A DNA stretch of 64,000 nt from contig NZ_JARRCW010000001.1 in the NCBI RefSeq assembly GCF_031501865.1, positions 3,555,001 to 3,619,000 of the forward strand, written 5' to 3'. The stretch is from Pseudovibrio sp. M1P-2-3 (GTDB lineage Bacteria > Pseudomonadota > Alphaproteobacteria > Rhizobiales > Stappiaceae). Under the pieces are notes generated by a model. The model ran no database searches and was not told the DNA's origin. It worked only from the letters and a program-made list of their open reading frames with translations. The translations under genes and the position numbers were made by a program. Positions 18,225 to 27,349 of this stretch are shown here, piece after piece; position 1 is the stretch's first letter, and every line of letters begins with the position of its first letter.

Positions 18225-18746
18225 CTATTTTTGAGCGTCCGCATTGCCGGAAACCAGCTCGCCGGATTTCAGATCGAACTTCACGGTATCGGACTTAACG
18301 ACCTCACCAGATTCAGTTTCGAAGTAGTGGGCAATGGAAACAACGGTGTAGGCGATGGACAGGGAAGTCTGCTCACCCGCATAAGCGTAGGAAGAAATAC
18401 GTGCTTCTTCCAATGTCAGCACCAGTGTTGGCTGCAGGCCCTTGCCGTCATTCTTTGTTTTTGTGGTAACGATCTCAATCGTCTTGCCCTTTGCGCCAGG
18501 GGCAAAGAACATTGTTTCCAAAATGGCGGAGGCCGCATCATTTCCGCGTTCGATATTGATATCGCCAACAGCCGGAATACCGGTTTCCGCATCGCCTGCA
18601 GAGCCAACGGCTACGAAGATGGAGCGGGAGAAGGAAAAGCCCATGTTGGAAATCGGGAAGAAGCCCTTTTTGCCAGCAATCTCCTTGACAGTTGCCATCC
18701 CTTTAAAGTCGGTAATACCATCAATTCGCATGTAGTATCCGGACAT
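18225..18746 (-). CDS. hcp: T6SS inner-tube protein Hcp (TssD)
   Basis: The 173-residue Hcp forms hexameric rings that stack into the expelled tube and can carry small effectors in the lumen. Family features are the N-terminal YYMRIDGI strand, the internal FSFSRSIFVAVG segment and the beta-rich C-terminus with SIAYTVVSIAHYF. No toxin extension is fused. A good AAGGAAG ribosome-binding site precedes the ATG. It is the only hcp gene in the window and is embedded in the operon between tssA and tssB. Confidence 0.96.
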   Translation of the reverse strand: MSGYYMRIDGITDFKGMATVKEIAGKKGFFPISNMGFSFSRSIFVAVGSAGDAETGIPAVGDINIERGNDAASAILETMFFAPGAKGKTIEIVTTKTKNDGKGLQPTLVLTLEEARISSYAYAGEQTSLSIAYTVVSIAHYFETESGEVVKSDTVKFDLKSGELVSGNADAQK

Positions 18747-18783
18747 ATTTTTCTTCCTTTCTTATTCTCGCAGGGTCCACGCC

Positions 18784-20202
18784 CTACCATTCAAAATCAG
18801 CCACTTCTAAGTTGTCTTGTGTGGTGGCTTCAGAGGAGTCTTGTGCAGCGGAATTTTCCCGTTCCACGTTTTGTTCAGCATCAGGCGCTTGTTCGTGCAC
18901 CCTGTCAGGAGTTACCACTGGAGCAGGCGCACTCTCGCGCACCTCAACAGCTGTTGAGGCAGTTCCTGTTTGTGGGTGTTCAACTTGTTTGGGAGGCGCT
19001 GCCTGCATGGGCAGACGGGCACTATTTGAGCGGTAAGTCTCTGAATAGCCCTGACTTTCCAAGCCAGTCATCAAGGACATCTGCGACATCCCCACACTGC
19101 CCTCGCTCAGTATTTCCTGAAAGAGCTCACCAGCGGAAAGATGCCCCCAACGAACTGCGCGGTCCAGCAACAGGCAGATGGGAGAATGGGGCTCGGTTTT
19201 ACGGAAATATCCAGCCAGATCAGCAATTGCTGCCAATGCATCATCGCGGGAGGAGACCTGAGAGGACCAGCTTCCGGTACTGGCTGGAAGAGCCGTCTGC
19301 GGCGACGGGACAGCCGCTGTTTGCTGGGGCGTATCTGCGTCTTGAGTACCCGCCTTTTCCTCAGATACCAGAGCTTCAACGGCCTCTGCCGTCTCAAGTG
19401 TGTCTGGAGGAATTACTCCATCGCACAACACCTGAACGCTTCGTACCAGCTCTTTCAAATGACGGATAAAATAACCCAGCGAACAAACCGGCTGCTCATG
19501 CGCCTGCGCATATCTCTTCACCGTGCCATCAAGCCGCTCGCTCACGTCAATCATGGCATTCAGATCACGGGAAAGCTGGCGAACCTCCTCCTCGCTTGTT
19601 TGGATCAACGCAACCAGCGGCTCTTTTAAGGGAGCCAGCTCGCCTTTCTTCTCGGCAATCAGGAACTGCCCAAAAGACACTTCACCTATCAGGTGCAGGT
19701 TCGTGAGCGGAGCATATAAAAGCCCGCTGCCCTCAATATCTCCGAATAACTGGCTGATTGGCCTGAGTTTGAGCTCGGCAATCTCGATAGCCTGCTCACT
19801 CTCGCCAGCACCGCGCAACTTTTCTGCCGGCGGGATTGGCTGAAGGCCATCAATGTTTTGCTCGGCCAGCTCAACAAAAGCAGTGAGGCCTGCAAGCAAC
19901 TCAGAAACCGGATTTGCCCCATGTAAAAGAGAAGCCAGATACCAGGAGAACACCTCGATATCCTTTGATGTGTTCACCAGCGTCTCTTGGGAAACTTCTT
20001 TCAAGATCGCCCAAGCTGCCCGGTTGGCCTCTTCCAAAGCACGGTCTTCCAGCGATTCCAAAGACTCTGAAAAAGCCCGATAGGACGTTTGCGCTGCGTT
20101 GAAAGCATTGCGTAAACTCCGATAGGCTTTCCGGTCCCCTTTCAGGTAGATACCCGCGACCGCCTTTTCAGAAATGGGGGAGGTTAACACCGCTGCCGTC
20201 AT
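18784..20202 (-). CDS. tssA: T6SS cap/assembly protein TssA
   Basis: TssA primes tube and sheath polymerisation and stabilises the distal end. The 472-residue protein has the ImpA_N domain (about residues 8-125, with YLKGDRKAYRSLRNAFN and SKDIEVFSWYLASLLHG). It also has a C-terminal family block with AGYFRKTEPHSPICLLLDRA and VRWGHLSAGELFQEIL near 330-375. The last 80 residues are a low-complexity Pro/Glu/Gln/Ala tail not typical of the core family. It overlaps the upstream substrate-binding protein gene by four bases. Confidence 0.92.
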   Translation of the reverse strand: MTAAVLTSPISEKAVAGIYLKGDRKAYRSLRNAFNAAQTSYRAFSESLESLEDRALEEANRAAWAILKEVSQETLVNTSKDIEVFSWYLASLLHGANPVSELLAGLTAFVELAEQNIDGLQPIPPAEKLRGAGESEQAIEIAELKLRPISQLFGDIEGSGLLYAPLTNLHLIGEVSFGQFLIAEKKGELAPLKEPLVALIQTSEEEVRQLSRDLNAMIDVSERLDGTVKRYAQAHEQPVCSLGYFIRHLKELVRSVQVLCDGVIPPDTLETAEAVEALVSEEKAGTQDADTPQQTAAVPSPQTALPASTGSWSSQVSSRDDALAAIADLAGYFRKTEPHSPICLLLDRAVRWGHLSAGELFQEILSEGSVGMSQMSLMTGLESQGYSETYRSNSARLPMQAAPPKQVEHPQTGTASTAVEVRESAPAPVVTPDRVHEQAPDAEQNVERENSAAQDSSEATTQDNLEVADFEW

Positions 20203-21209
20203 TGAATAATCTCCGCCATGTTTACAATCGGTAGAGGGGGGTAAAGCTTCAGCTGACGCGCTGCCCGCATGTTGACAAATAAGGAATAACGATCGAGCGC
20301 CTTCACACGCAGCTGCCCCGGCTCCATTCCATCAAGCAAAATTTTCGCTGCCTGCGATGCGGCAAGCTTGCCAACATTCACATAGCTGTTCGAGACGGAC
20401 ATCAAGGCCATGCCATCGCGCACCATTTGTTCGTAGGCACTAAAAACCGGCAGGTTTTGCGCTACTGCCTCATTTGTGAAAGCACCGCGATTTTCCAAAT
20501 TGAACGAGCTGGAACCCACATAAATAGCCTCGGCTCCTTGCTCTTTCGCCTGCGCGATCAGCGCGGGAATTTGAACCGGATCCGGCTTTCCGCGCTCATT
20601 CAACGCATATTCGAATTGCAGCAGTTCAAACCCCATTTTCTTGGATAGACCAAGCAGGGTCTGAGTATTCAACGAGGAATTGATTGCACTTGGATCGTTG
20701 ATCACCGCAAGGCGTTTGGGGCGGTGATATTCGAAAATCTGATTAAGCTGGACTTCCTCTTTCACCCTGTTGTGAACACCGGTCACTAACGGGCGACCAG
20801 ATGTTGCATAGCTTTCAATAATGCCGGAGCGTACAGGGTCAGCCACAATCATAAACAGGGCCGGAATATCCCCCAAACCGCTTTCAGCGCCATGATCCTC
20901 AATGGTCCCGATGAGGCTGCGCGTCACCGTTGTTCCCCAAGTGACGACCAGATCAGGACGGCTGGCGTTAATCTTTTCTTTCACCGCCTCAAGAGCACTT
21001 TTATCCCGGGCAACATCCGTGACAGATACTTTGACGGGAAGCTCCCTCTCCTCAAAGTAGCGGATAAATCCCTGACATGCCTCTTCGCATCCACGCCACA
21101 CCACCATGTGCACACGGCTAGTGGTGAGTGGCTGGACCTTTGCAGCTGCGGAAAAGACCAGTACCAAAGTGCTCACTGCGAAAACAACCAGTTGCAAAAG
21201 TTTAGGCAT
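20199..21209 (-). CDS. Orphan ABC-type substrate-binding protein (PF04392 family)
   Basis: This 336-residue protein starts with a signal peptide (LLQLVVFAVSTLVLVFSAAA) and then shows the periplasmic-binding fold of the ABC_sub_bind family. The segments PDLVVTWGTTVTRSLIGT, FMIVADPVRSGIIESYA and GVHNRVKEEVQLNQIFEY are typical. Family members bind aromatic amino acids, nucleosides or unknown ligands and often occur without a dedicated permease. None is encoded here. It overlaps the MFS-fusion gene and tssA by 4-8 bases, which locks it into the T6SS operon. I infer that it supplies ligand to the neighbouring sensor proteins. Confidence 0.86.
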   Translation of the reverse strand: MPKLLQLVVFAVSTLVLVFSAAAKVQPLTTSRVHMVVWRGCEEACQGFIRYFEERELPVKVSVTDVARDKSALEAVKEKINASRPDLVVTWGTTVTRSLIGTIEDHGAESGLGDIPALFMIVADPVRSGIIESYATSGRPLVTGVHNRVKEEVQLNQIFEYHRPKRLAVINDPSAINSSLNTQTLLGLSKKMGFELLQFEYALNERGKPDPVQIPALIAQAKEQGAEAIYVGSSSFNLENRGAFTNEAVAQNLPVFSAYEQMVRDGMALMSVSNSYVNVGKLAASQAAKILLDGMEPGQLRVKALDRYSLFVNMRAARQLKLYPPLPIVNMAEIIQ

Positions 21210-23265
21210 GGCTCACTTCACCCCTTTGATTGGAACGGGAGATGAACATCATGACGACACCGGCAACGGCGATAGTCAGACCCAGAACAGCCGCAACGCT
21301 GCCAAAGTCCAGTTTCACAAGCAGCCCCGCCACAACCAGCGGTCCGGCCACACTCCCCACTCTTTCAAACATGCGCAGATAGCTGAGAGCCGCTGTCCGG
21401 CTGGCATCTGGGCTCTTTTCCGCCGCCTCTAGGGCTGCCACAATCAGTGGTGCTTTGAGGAAAGCATGGGCCAGTCCCAGCAGCGCTACAACAGCCAGAA
21501 CAATGGCAACACTTGAGCTTTGATAGAGCCCCAAAAGAACAATTCCCGATACGATCGTTGCAAAGATCACGGTCAGCAAATTCTTGCCCAGCTGGTCGGA
21601 AAAACGCGATGCCAAGGGACTGATCGGAATAATGATCAAGGAATAGACCATCATCGTACGCCCGATCTCGGACTGACTTGCATCAAGGCTTGCCAGATAA
21701 ATGGGAACAAAGAAGTACAAGAAGCCAGTCAGCACCACCTTGGCCGGAATGGCGCAAAACAGCAAAAGCGTCACAAACTGTTTATTTCCCAGCAGTGCCG
21801 CCAGTGAACCGGAGGTTTTGGCGGGCGTTCCCTTTACTTTGGGCTCTTCCTCAGGAAGCTTACTGCGCAGCATTTTCCAGCCAAGCAAACCGGCAAACGC
21901 ACTCAGGGCAATGGAGACAAGAAATACCGACTTAAACCCAAGCCAATCTGCAAAAATGGAGCCGATGGCGGTTCCGCACATGGTGGCGGTCATCAAAACA
22001 CCAACAAACGTGGCCATTGCCTGCGCCCGGTTTCCATTGCTGGCCACCGCCGCAATATAACTTTGGCAACTGATCGTGATAATGCCGTAGCCTACAGCGG
22101 TAATGGAGCGGGCAAGCACAATATCCGTCGCACTTTGGGCAAGCCAGCAATACAAGTATCCGCCGATTGCCGGAACAAGCCCTGCCAAGTACAGGGTTTT
22201 ATTTCCAAAACGGTCAATCAGGCTGGCTGCAAACGGCGTAATCACCGCTAAAACCAGCATAAACGCCGAAATTGGCAAACCCATCATAATGTCTTTATCA
22301 AGAAGATCCGTATCGCTGTAATACTCCGCCACAAACAACGGCAAAAAGGATTTTTGCAACTCTTCGGCAAAGCAAAAAACGAACAGCGGAATACGCGCAT
22401 CAATGACAGAGACCTTCTTCGCCTCATCCTTTGAAAAAAGGCTATATCGCGCAGCAAAGGCACGCATCTGCTCAAGCATTGCACTGGAGGCGCCTTGCAA
22501 GCCTTCCACCAGCTTTCGAAGCCTGTCATTTTGCCGGTTCATTTCTCCAATGAACAGCCCGACCTGATCCTTGCGCGCCCCTCCTTCATGCGTCCCTAGG
22601 TATCCTTTAGAGCGCTTGAGAATTGCAGCCTCCACCAGACGCAGGGGCTCGGCAATGGTTGAGTTCAGGAAAACAACCATCACCTCAACTGCAATCAAGC
22701 AAACCGCAATTAACAGCACGAGAGTATCGAAGAACACGCTTGAGAGCTTGCTGTTCACATAATCAAGATCAATAGTGGTGCGAACCTTGGCAACGCTTAC
22801 CCCGCCCGCATGAATAGCAGCTTCCGCAATCAGATCGTGCTCTTCAGCCCCGAAAAGAACCTCACCGACTTCTGAAAGCGAACCCAAAATACCTTGAAGA
22901 AACGCTGTGGGCCGCCCTACTTCGTCTTCAAGCTCGGTTGCCAGACTTCCGCTGCCACCTCGAGTTAGAACATCACCAGCACCATCAATGATCGAGATTT
23001 CCCTGATCTCTGGATTGGTGCGCTCCAGTTCTTCCAGATACGTCTCAATGCCACGAATTTCATGGAACGGGATCCCGATTTCCGTGGCATACTCCAAGTT
23101 TCGCTTAACAGAAAGCGTCACGCTATCAGCTTTTGAAAGAAGGTAAGGGTGCAGCCCCGATCTGAATTCCGCCAGAGTTACAGCAATGCTGAGAATTGCT
23201 GCCAAAGTCATGGCAACAACCATGCTCAAGAAGTACCGCTTGGAAAAACCGGCTAAAATCTGCAT
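21202..23265 (-). CDS. Periplasmic sensor-HAMP-MFS transporter fusion
   Basis: This is an unusual 687-residue architecture. TM1 is at about residues 11-32. A periplasmic domain follows (33-175) with a CACHE-like core (IREISIIDGAGDVLT). TM2 is at about 177-200, then a HAMP-like linker (202-255) and a short coiled region. A 12-TM major facilitator domain runs from about 290 to the end, with a motif-A-like loop LIDRFGNKTLYLAG. I chose the ATG at 23265 because it lies two bases after the upstream stop; an in-frame GTG or other start 78 bases earlier would overlap that gene. A ligand-gated transporter or transceptor is inferred; substrate unknown. It overlaps the SBP gene. Confidence 0.85.
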   Translation of the reverse strand: MQILAGFSKRYFLSMVVAMTLAAILSIAVTLAEFRSGLHPYLLSKADSVTLSVKRNLEYATEIGIPFHEIRGIETYLEELERTNPEIREISIIDGAGDVLTRGGSGSLATELEDEVGRPTAFLQGILGSLSEVGEVLFGAEEHDLIAEAAIHAGGVSVAKVRTTIDLDYVNSKLSSVFFDTLVLLIAVCLIAVEVMVVFLNSTIAEPLRLVEAAILKRSKGYLGTHEGGARKDQVGLFIGEMNRQNDRLRKLVEGLQGASSAMLEQMRAFAARYSLFSKDEAKKVSVIDARIPLFVFCFAEELQKSFLPLFVAEYYSDTDLLDKDIMMGLPISAFMLVLAVITPFAASLIDRFGNKTLYLAGLVPAIGGYLYCWLAQSATDIVLARSITAVGYGIITISCQSYIAAVASNGNRAQAMATFVGVLMTATMCGTAIGSIFADWLGFKSVFLVSIALSAFAGLLGWKMLRSKLPEEEPKVKGTPAKTSGSLAALLGNKQFVTLLLFCAIPAKVVLTGFLYFFVPIYLASLDASQSEIGRTMMVYSLIIIPISPLASRFSDQLGKNLLTVIFATIVSGIVLLGLYQSSSVAIVLAVVALLGLAHAFLKAPLIVAALEAAEKSPDASRTAALSYLRMFERVGSVAGPLVVAGLLVKLDFGSVAAVLGLTIAVAGVVMMFISRSNQRGEVSHA

Positions 23266-23266
23266 A

Positions 23267-24037
23267 TCAAACGCCCCCACGCTCTTTTTCAGCGCTAGAG
23301 GCAACCTTTTGGAGTTCGGACCACGCACCTTCGTAGACCTCATTCCCTTCCGAAATTTTTCCGCTCACTGCCCCTTGCTGGGCTGCATAGCCATCCCGCA
23401 AACTCTCAGAGGTCAGTGAGTAATAGAATTGATTGATTTTCCCGAAGCCCATCAAAACAAGGGGAACCAGAAAAACAAGGATCAGACCAAAAATACTCAA
23501 ATACGCCCAGTTCAACCGCGAGGTTGTCTGTGAAACATCCTTCATGAAATGCTTGGCGCTGGAGGAAACAATCACTGCCCCCATGACTGAGTTGGAAGAA
23601 TCGAACAACAGGCGACCGGAGTATAAAAGCTCTCCCCTATCAACTGTCGTGATCTTCTCCCCGCTCCCCAGAACGCGCCGCATTACAGCACCCCGATCCT
23701 TTTGAGGAATTTGCAAACCTCCGGCACTCACAATGATATCTCCCTTAGGAGAAACAACGAGAATATGCTGGATTTGCTCGCCCCGCTCTTTTTCTCGCAG
23801 AACAAGACCCGCCAAGCCTGACATCTCCTTTAAAGACATGCCAACTCCCTCTCCCCGATGCACCAGAGTCTCAACAGCACCGGCAACCACCTGAAGACGA
23901 GAGGAAACCGCCTCAGCTACGAGAGAGCGAAATTTAAGGGGGCTTAGAATGCTTTGAAGAGCAAGTACTCCTGCAATCACTACTAATATTGACAGCGTAA
24001 TTCTAAGATTAAAGAAGGACAAGGCACCGTGAAACAT
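23267..24037 (-). CDS. Two-TM membrane protein with CACHE-like periplasmic domain
   Basis: I do not recognise a named family. The 256-residue protein has TM1 at about residues 12-30, a periplasmic domain of about 140 residues, TM2 near 178-198 and a short cytoplasmic tail of about 55 residues. The periplasmic part contains IQHILVVSPKGDIIVSAGG, which resembles the sensor core of the adjacent MFS fusion, suggesting two related sensors. There is no kinase, GGDEF or methyl-accepting domain. It is the first gene of the T6SS run, preceded by GAGGCAG at ribosome-binding distance. A ligand-sensing partner of the MFS fusion and SBP is inference. Confidence 0.78.
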   Translation of the reverse strand: MFHGALSFFNLRITLSILVVIAGVLALQSILSPLKFRSLVAEAVSSRLQVVAGAVETLVHRGEGVGMSLKEMSGLAGLVLREKERGEQIQHILVVSPKGDIIVSAGGLQIPQKDRGAVMRRVLGSGEKITTVDRGELLYSGRLLFDSSNSVMGAVIVSSSAKHFMKDVSQTTSRLNWAYLSIFGLILVFLVPLVLMGFGKINQFYYSLTSESLRDGYAAQQGAVSGKISEGNEVYEGAWSELQKVASSAEKERGGV

Positions 24038-24812
24038 GAGACTGCCTCAACTACTAAAGCTGGGAGCAAAGGCCTCACAGCTAAGATTCCAAGAGGCATA
24101 ACTAGTTAATTGCCGGAAACGCATCCCAATGCTTGCATCAGTACATTTAAAATAAATATTCTTCATCTAGCACTCTATCAATAAAATCTTATTTTAATTT
24201 TGAGAGCAGCAGCACTCAAATACATTTCTTGTATTTGTTCACCATAAGGAAATATAAATATATTTATACACAGACAGATCATGTATAAATATATTTAAAC
24301 ATTACCAAAACTTCACATTACCTCCCGCAGCATAGAGTTTTGGACAACAACCCAAGAATATTTCAAAGATATTCATAGATATATATACTTAAGTCTTATA
24401 TGTTTCCCAAAAGAAATGTCAAACTCAATTTACTGTTAGAATTCAATCAAATTTCTGTGAGCTAGATTCACCCCTCTCATTTGTTATTCTAAAACCTTAA
24501 TTTTACTTAGGTTTTGCGGCCAGACATAATAGTCAACCAAGCAAAAATTGACGTGGATTATCAATTTCTCCCTCCCTCAGCGGAAGAAACCAACCTGAAA
24601 GGATGAATTTCGAGAAGAAAAAATAATTTCTCATTTTTCATCTCCCCTTTTCCAATTAGATGATAATTTCTATTTTAAATCACTTTTGCAAAACTACACT
24701 TGAATGATTGAACTTCATTATTCATTGGTTATATTTGCGCTGAACTGCCGAGGTATACTCTGGATGTCCTCGTTAAGAACAAAGACAGTATTTCTTCTTG
24801 TAGGGCCCCATT
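24038..24812. promoter_or_regulatory. AT-rich divergent control region between the T6SS operon and vgrG
   Basis: This 775 bp gene-free stretch is far richer in A/T than the flanking coding DNA. It must hold the promoters for the leftward T6SS operon and the rightward vgrG gene. A TATACT hexamer at 24754-24759 is a possible -10 box for vgrG, but no convincing -35 box lies upstream. I found no clear sigma-54 signature. AT-rich T6SS promoters are often silenced by nucleoid-associated proteins; that this happens here is inference. Confidence 0.6.
24255..24297. promoter_or_regulatory. Perfect 16 bp inverted repeat in the T6SS/vgrG spacer
   Basis: Positions 24255-24270 are the exact reverse complement of 24282-24297, separated by 11 bases. 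The arms are almost pure A/T and contain AAATATATTTATAC. It lies about 220 bp upstream of the first T6SS gene and 515 bp upstream of vgrG. It could be a dyad operator, a cruciform or a transcript hairpin; there is no T-run typical of a terminator. Confidence 0.55.
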
Positions 24813-26780
24813 ATGAGTAAATCTGCCACCGATAGTTCCGAGGATATTGCATTTTTTCTCAATATGGACGGCGCATCTTATGTGGTTGAGAGTTTGCAGG
24901 TTGAGGAGCGCCTTTCACAAGTACCAACTTACGAGCTGGTTATTGCAGATATCTCAACTCCTCTTGCAGACCTTATTGGTAAGCACACAAACCTAGCCTG
25001 CAGTAAAGCTGTCTACACCAACAATGTGAAGCCCCGCTCGTTTGCAGGCATCATTGTAAAAGCACAAAGGATACTTGGCGCCAACGGCCTTGCCAGTATC
25101 CAGCTTCTGGTTCGCCCTTCCCTTTGTATTCTGGAGCTAGGCAAAAACTCGGCCATCTATCAAAACCTGAATACCATTGAGATCTGGGGGAAGGTGCTGG
25201 AGAACAATAATGTATCCACCCTGAAGCTCAGCGGCGTCAGATCCCTTCCCCCTAGAGGGACCTGCATTCAGTATGAAGAGGACGATCTGGCCTTTTGCCA
25301 AAGGCTGCTTTCTGAAGAAGGCCATGTCTATTTCTTTTCAGATGGTAAAGACCCCGAGGCCCTGACAATTCATGACCCTTCCAAGCCTTTCCCCTCATTT
25401 GGAAAGGCCATTGAACTTGAAGATGTTCTGGGCATTGCAGACAGAGGCACCTATCATGCGAAAGAGCTGGATCATACCCACAGGCTAACCCCAGCAACAA
25501 GCCAAATCGCCACCTATGACGCTCAAAAAGTGCATACCCTCAAAGCAGGTCCGGCGAGTTCCAGCTCGCTAAGCATCAAGGAAAAACCCTCCGTCTATCG
25601 CTATATTCCTCTGGCAAGAGATGTTCTGTCCTCTGCGGAAATGGGAAAAGTAGCTGGCGCGGAACAAGCCGGTGAGGTCACACTCAAAGGTGTAACCGAG
25701 CACCCCGCTCTTCATATCGGCCAAACCATAAATCTTGGCTCAAACACGTTCAACGCTCCGCCAAAAAACCTGACGCTCACTGCCTTCACCTACAGCTGGA
25801 GCCGTGGCAGCACATTACACGCAACATTTGAAGCCACGCCGCAAGAACTCAAGCTCTTTCCAAAGCGGTTGCCAAAGCCACAAATGACCAGTGTGCACAA
25901 CGCGGTTGTCATCGGTTCCAAAGAAGGCTCTCCGGCCTGTGACGAACAAGGGCGTGTTCAGGTCAAGTTCTTTTGGGATATCACCGAAGATCAGCAGGAA
26001 ACATCGGGTTTTATTCGAGTTGCCGAAACATTCGCCGGCAATGCAAAAGGCGCCCTTTTCCTGCCCCGCGTTGGTCAGGAAGTCTTGATCTCGTTTCTTC
26101 AAGGCGATCCGGACCTCCCCATCATTACCGGGCAGATTTACAACGAACAGCACAAGCATCCTTTTTCTTCAGCAAATACAACAAGGTCCGGTTTCGTTAC
26201 CGGCCTTGGAGAAAAGAACAACGAACTTGAGTTCGAGGACGCGGAAGGCAACGAGAAGATTGGCGTACGGGCTGCGAAAGATCTCGAGGTTCTGGTTGAG
26301 GAAAACGCACTCAAGGATGTTAAAAAACTCGAGACCACAACAATCGGAGAAACATCAAACCTGACCATCGGGCAGGATCAGGTGACAGTTGTAAAAAACA
26401 AGACGGATTTTTCAACGGGCGAACGTGAGGTTAAAACCGAGAAAAAGGATAGCCTTGCAGCTCAGGAGATCGAGCTGTCCGCCGACACGAAAATCACCTT
26501 GAAGGTTGGAAGCTCGAAACTTGAGATCACGCCCTCCGCCATCACCATCAGCGCGGCGCAGCTTAATCTGGAAGGCAAGTCCCAGTTAAATGGCAAGTCC
26601 AGCGGCCCCCTTTCTCTGGAGGGGCTGAGTACTGAATTAAAAGCGCAGACAACCAATAATGTAACGGGCCTGCAAGTGACAATGGAAGGTCAAGCTCAGG
26701 TCTCCATCAAAGCCCCACTCAGCGAAGTCAACAGCCAAGGCCCATTGATGCTCAAGGGCCTACCAACGATGATTAACTAA
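24813..26780 (+). CDS. vgrG: T6SS spike protein VgrG (TssI)
   Basis: The 655-residue protein is a canonical VgrG. It has a gp27-like hub at the N-terminus (about 10-340), then the gp5 OB-fold (about 375-460, with ACDEQGRVQVKFFWD, LPRVGQEVLISFLQGDPD and ITGQIYNEQ). A long beta-helical C-terminal needle follows, rich in Thr/Ser/Leu. No recognisable catalytic toxin domain is fused; the end (LMLKGLPTMIN) looks like a PAAR-docking tip. It is transcribed away from the main operon and is followed two bases later by the DUF6931-like gene. Confidence 0.97.
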   Translation: MSKSATDSSEDIAFFLNMDGASYVVESLQVEERLSQVPTYELVIADISTPLADLIGKHTNLACSKAVYTNNVKPRSFAGIIVKAQRILGANGLASIQLLVRPSLCILELGKNSAIYQNLNTIEIWGKVLENNNVSTLKLSGVRSLPPRGTCIQYEEDDLAFCQRLLSEEGHVYFFSDGKDPEALTIHDPSKPFPSFGKAIELEDVLGIADRGTYHAKELDHTHRLTPATSQIATYDAQKVHTLKAGPASSSSLSIKEKPSVYRYIPLARDVLSSAEMGKVAGAEQAGEVTLKGVTEHPALHIGQTINLGSNTFNAPPKNLTLTAFTYSWSRGSTLHATFEATPQELKLFPKRLPKPQMTSVHNAVVIGSKEGSPACDEQGRVQVKFFWDITEDQQETSGFIRVAETFAGNAKGALFLPRVGQEVLISFLQGDPDLPIITGQIYNEQHKHPFSSANTTRSGFVTGLGEKNNELEFEDAEGNEKIGVRAAKDLEVLVEENALKDVKKLETTTIGETSNLTIGQDQVTVVKNKTDFSTGEREVKTEKKDSLAAQEIELSADTKITLKVGSSKLEITPSAITISAAQLNLEGKSQLNGKSSGPLSLEGLSTELKAQTTNNVTGLQVTMEGQAQVSIKAPLSEVNSQGPLMLKGLPTMIN

Positions 26781-26782
26781 AC

Positions 26783-27349
26783 ATGCTTAAGAAAATTCCG
26801 TTCACGGGCACCAAGGAAATTCTGGCACGCTTCGCCTTGAGCGCAGAGGCCAAGCCACTCCTTCAGCCCCGCTTTTCACCTCTCGAAGCTATGGAGAGGT
26901 TGATTGAGGCGTCACTTCTCACGGACTATGTGAATTTTGTAGCCCATGCCTTGCCCCCACGAGAAGGAATTTGCTGGGCGTTGGCCATCCAACACGACTA
27001 TTTCCTGAAAGACACACAAGAAGCCCCCCAAATTCGCGAGGCAGTTCGAAGCTGGGTGCACTCCCCAAGCGAGGACAAACGCCGCCAGATATTGGCAAAA
27101 GCGGAGGAAGTGGGAACCTCTGTCCCCACTGGCTGGCTGTGTTATGCGGTTGGCTGGAATGGTTCGGGAAGCATTGCAGACCCCAAAGGCCCTGTTGTCC
27201 TGCCCCCTCCCTATCTCCACGCCAAGGCATTGCTGGGGGCTGTGGCGTTGATCCCGATAAACTCTGAAGGAGAAATTCAAAGCCTCCTCAAAACAGCGCA
27301 TAAGGCCACGCTTCAAGTTGCCAACGGTGACTGGCCAACTGTTTTCTAA
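26783..27349 (+). CDS. DUF6931-like protein paired with VgrG
   Basis: The 188-residue protein resembles the DUF6931 family, which I recall as found beside VgrG or PAAR genes of alphaproteobacterial T6SS loci. It has the expected order: a helical N-terminus with FVAHALPPREGICWAL, an Asp/Glu-Arg-Arg helix (SEDKRRQILAKAEEVG), then TSVPTGWLCYAVGWNGSGS and a C-terminal helix after LPPPYLHAKALLGAVAL. Its function is not known. The two-base gap to vgrG indicates co-translation, so a VgrG adaptor, chaperone or cargo are the main options. There is no signal peptide or TM. Confidence 0.78.
   Translation: MLKKIPFTGTKEILARFALSAEAKPLLQPRFSPLEAMERLIEASLLTDYVNFVAHALPPREGICWALAIQHDYFLKDTQEAPQIREAVRSWVHSPSEDKRRQILAKAEEVGTSVPTGWLCYAVGWNGSGSIADPKGPVVLPPPYLHAKALLGAVALIPINSEGEIQSLLKTAHKATLQVANGDWPTVF

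Noticed and set aside
24038-24812. Possible small RNA or sigma-54 promoter in the AT-rich spacer
   Set aside because: I searched for the GG-N10-GC core with TTGC and for a hairpin plus T-run. Near matches such as GGATGCGTTTCCGG fail at the -12 element.
24813-26780. Toxin domain at the VgrG C-terminus
   Set aside because: The C-terminal 200 residues are repetitive beta-helix sequence continuing the needle. No catalytic motif was seen.
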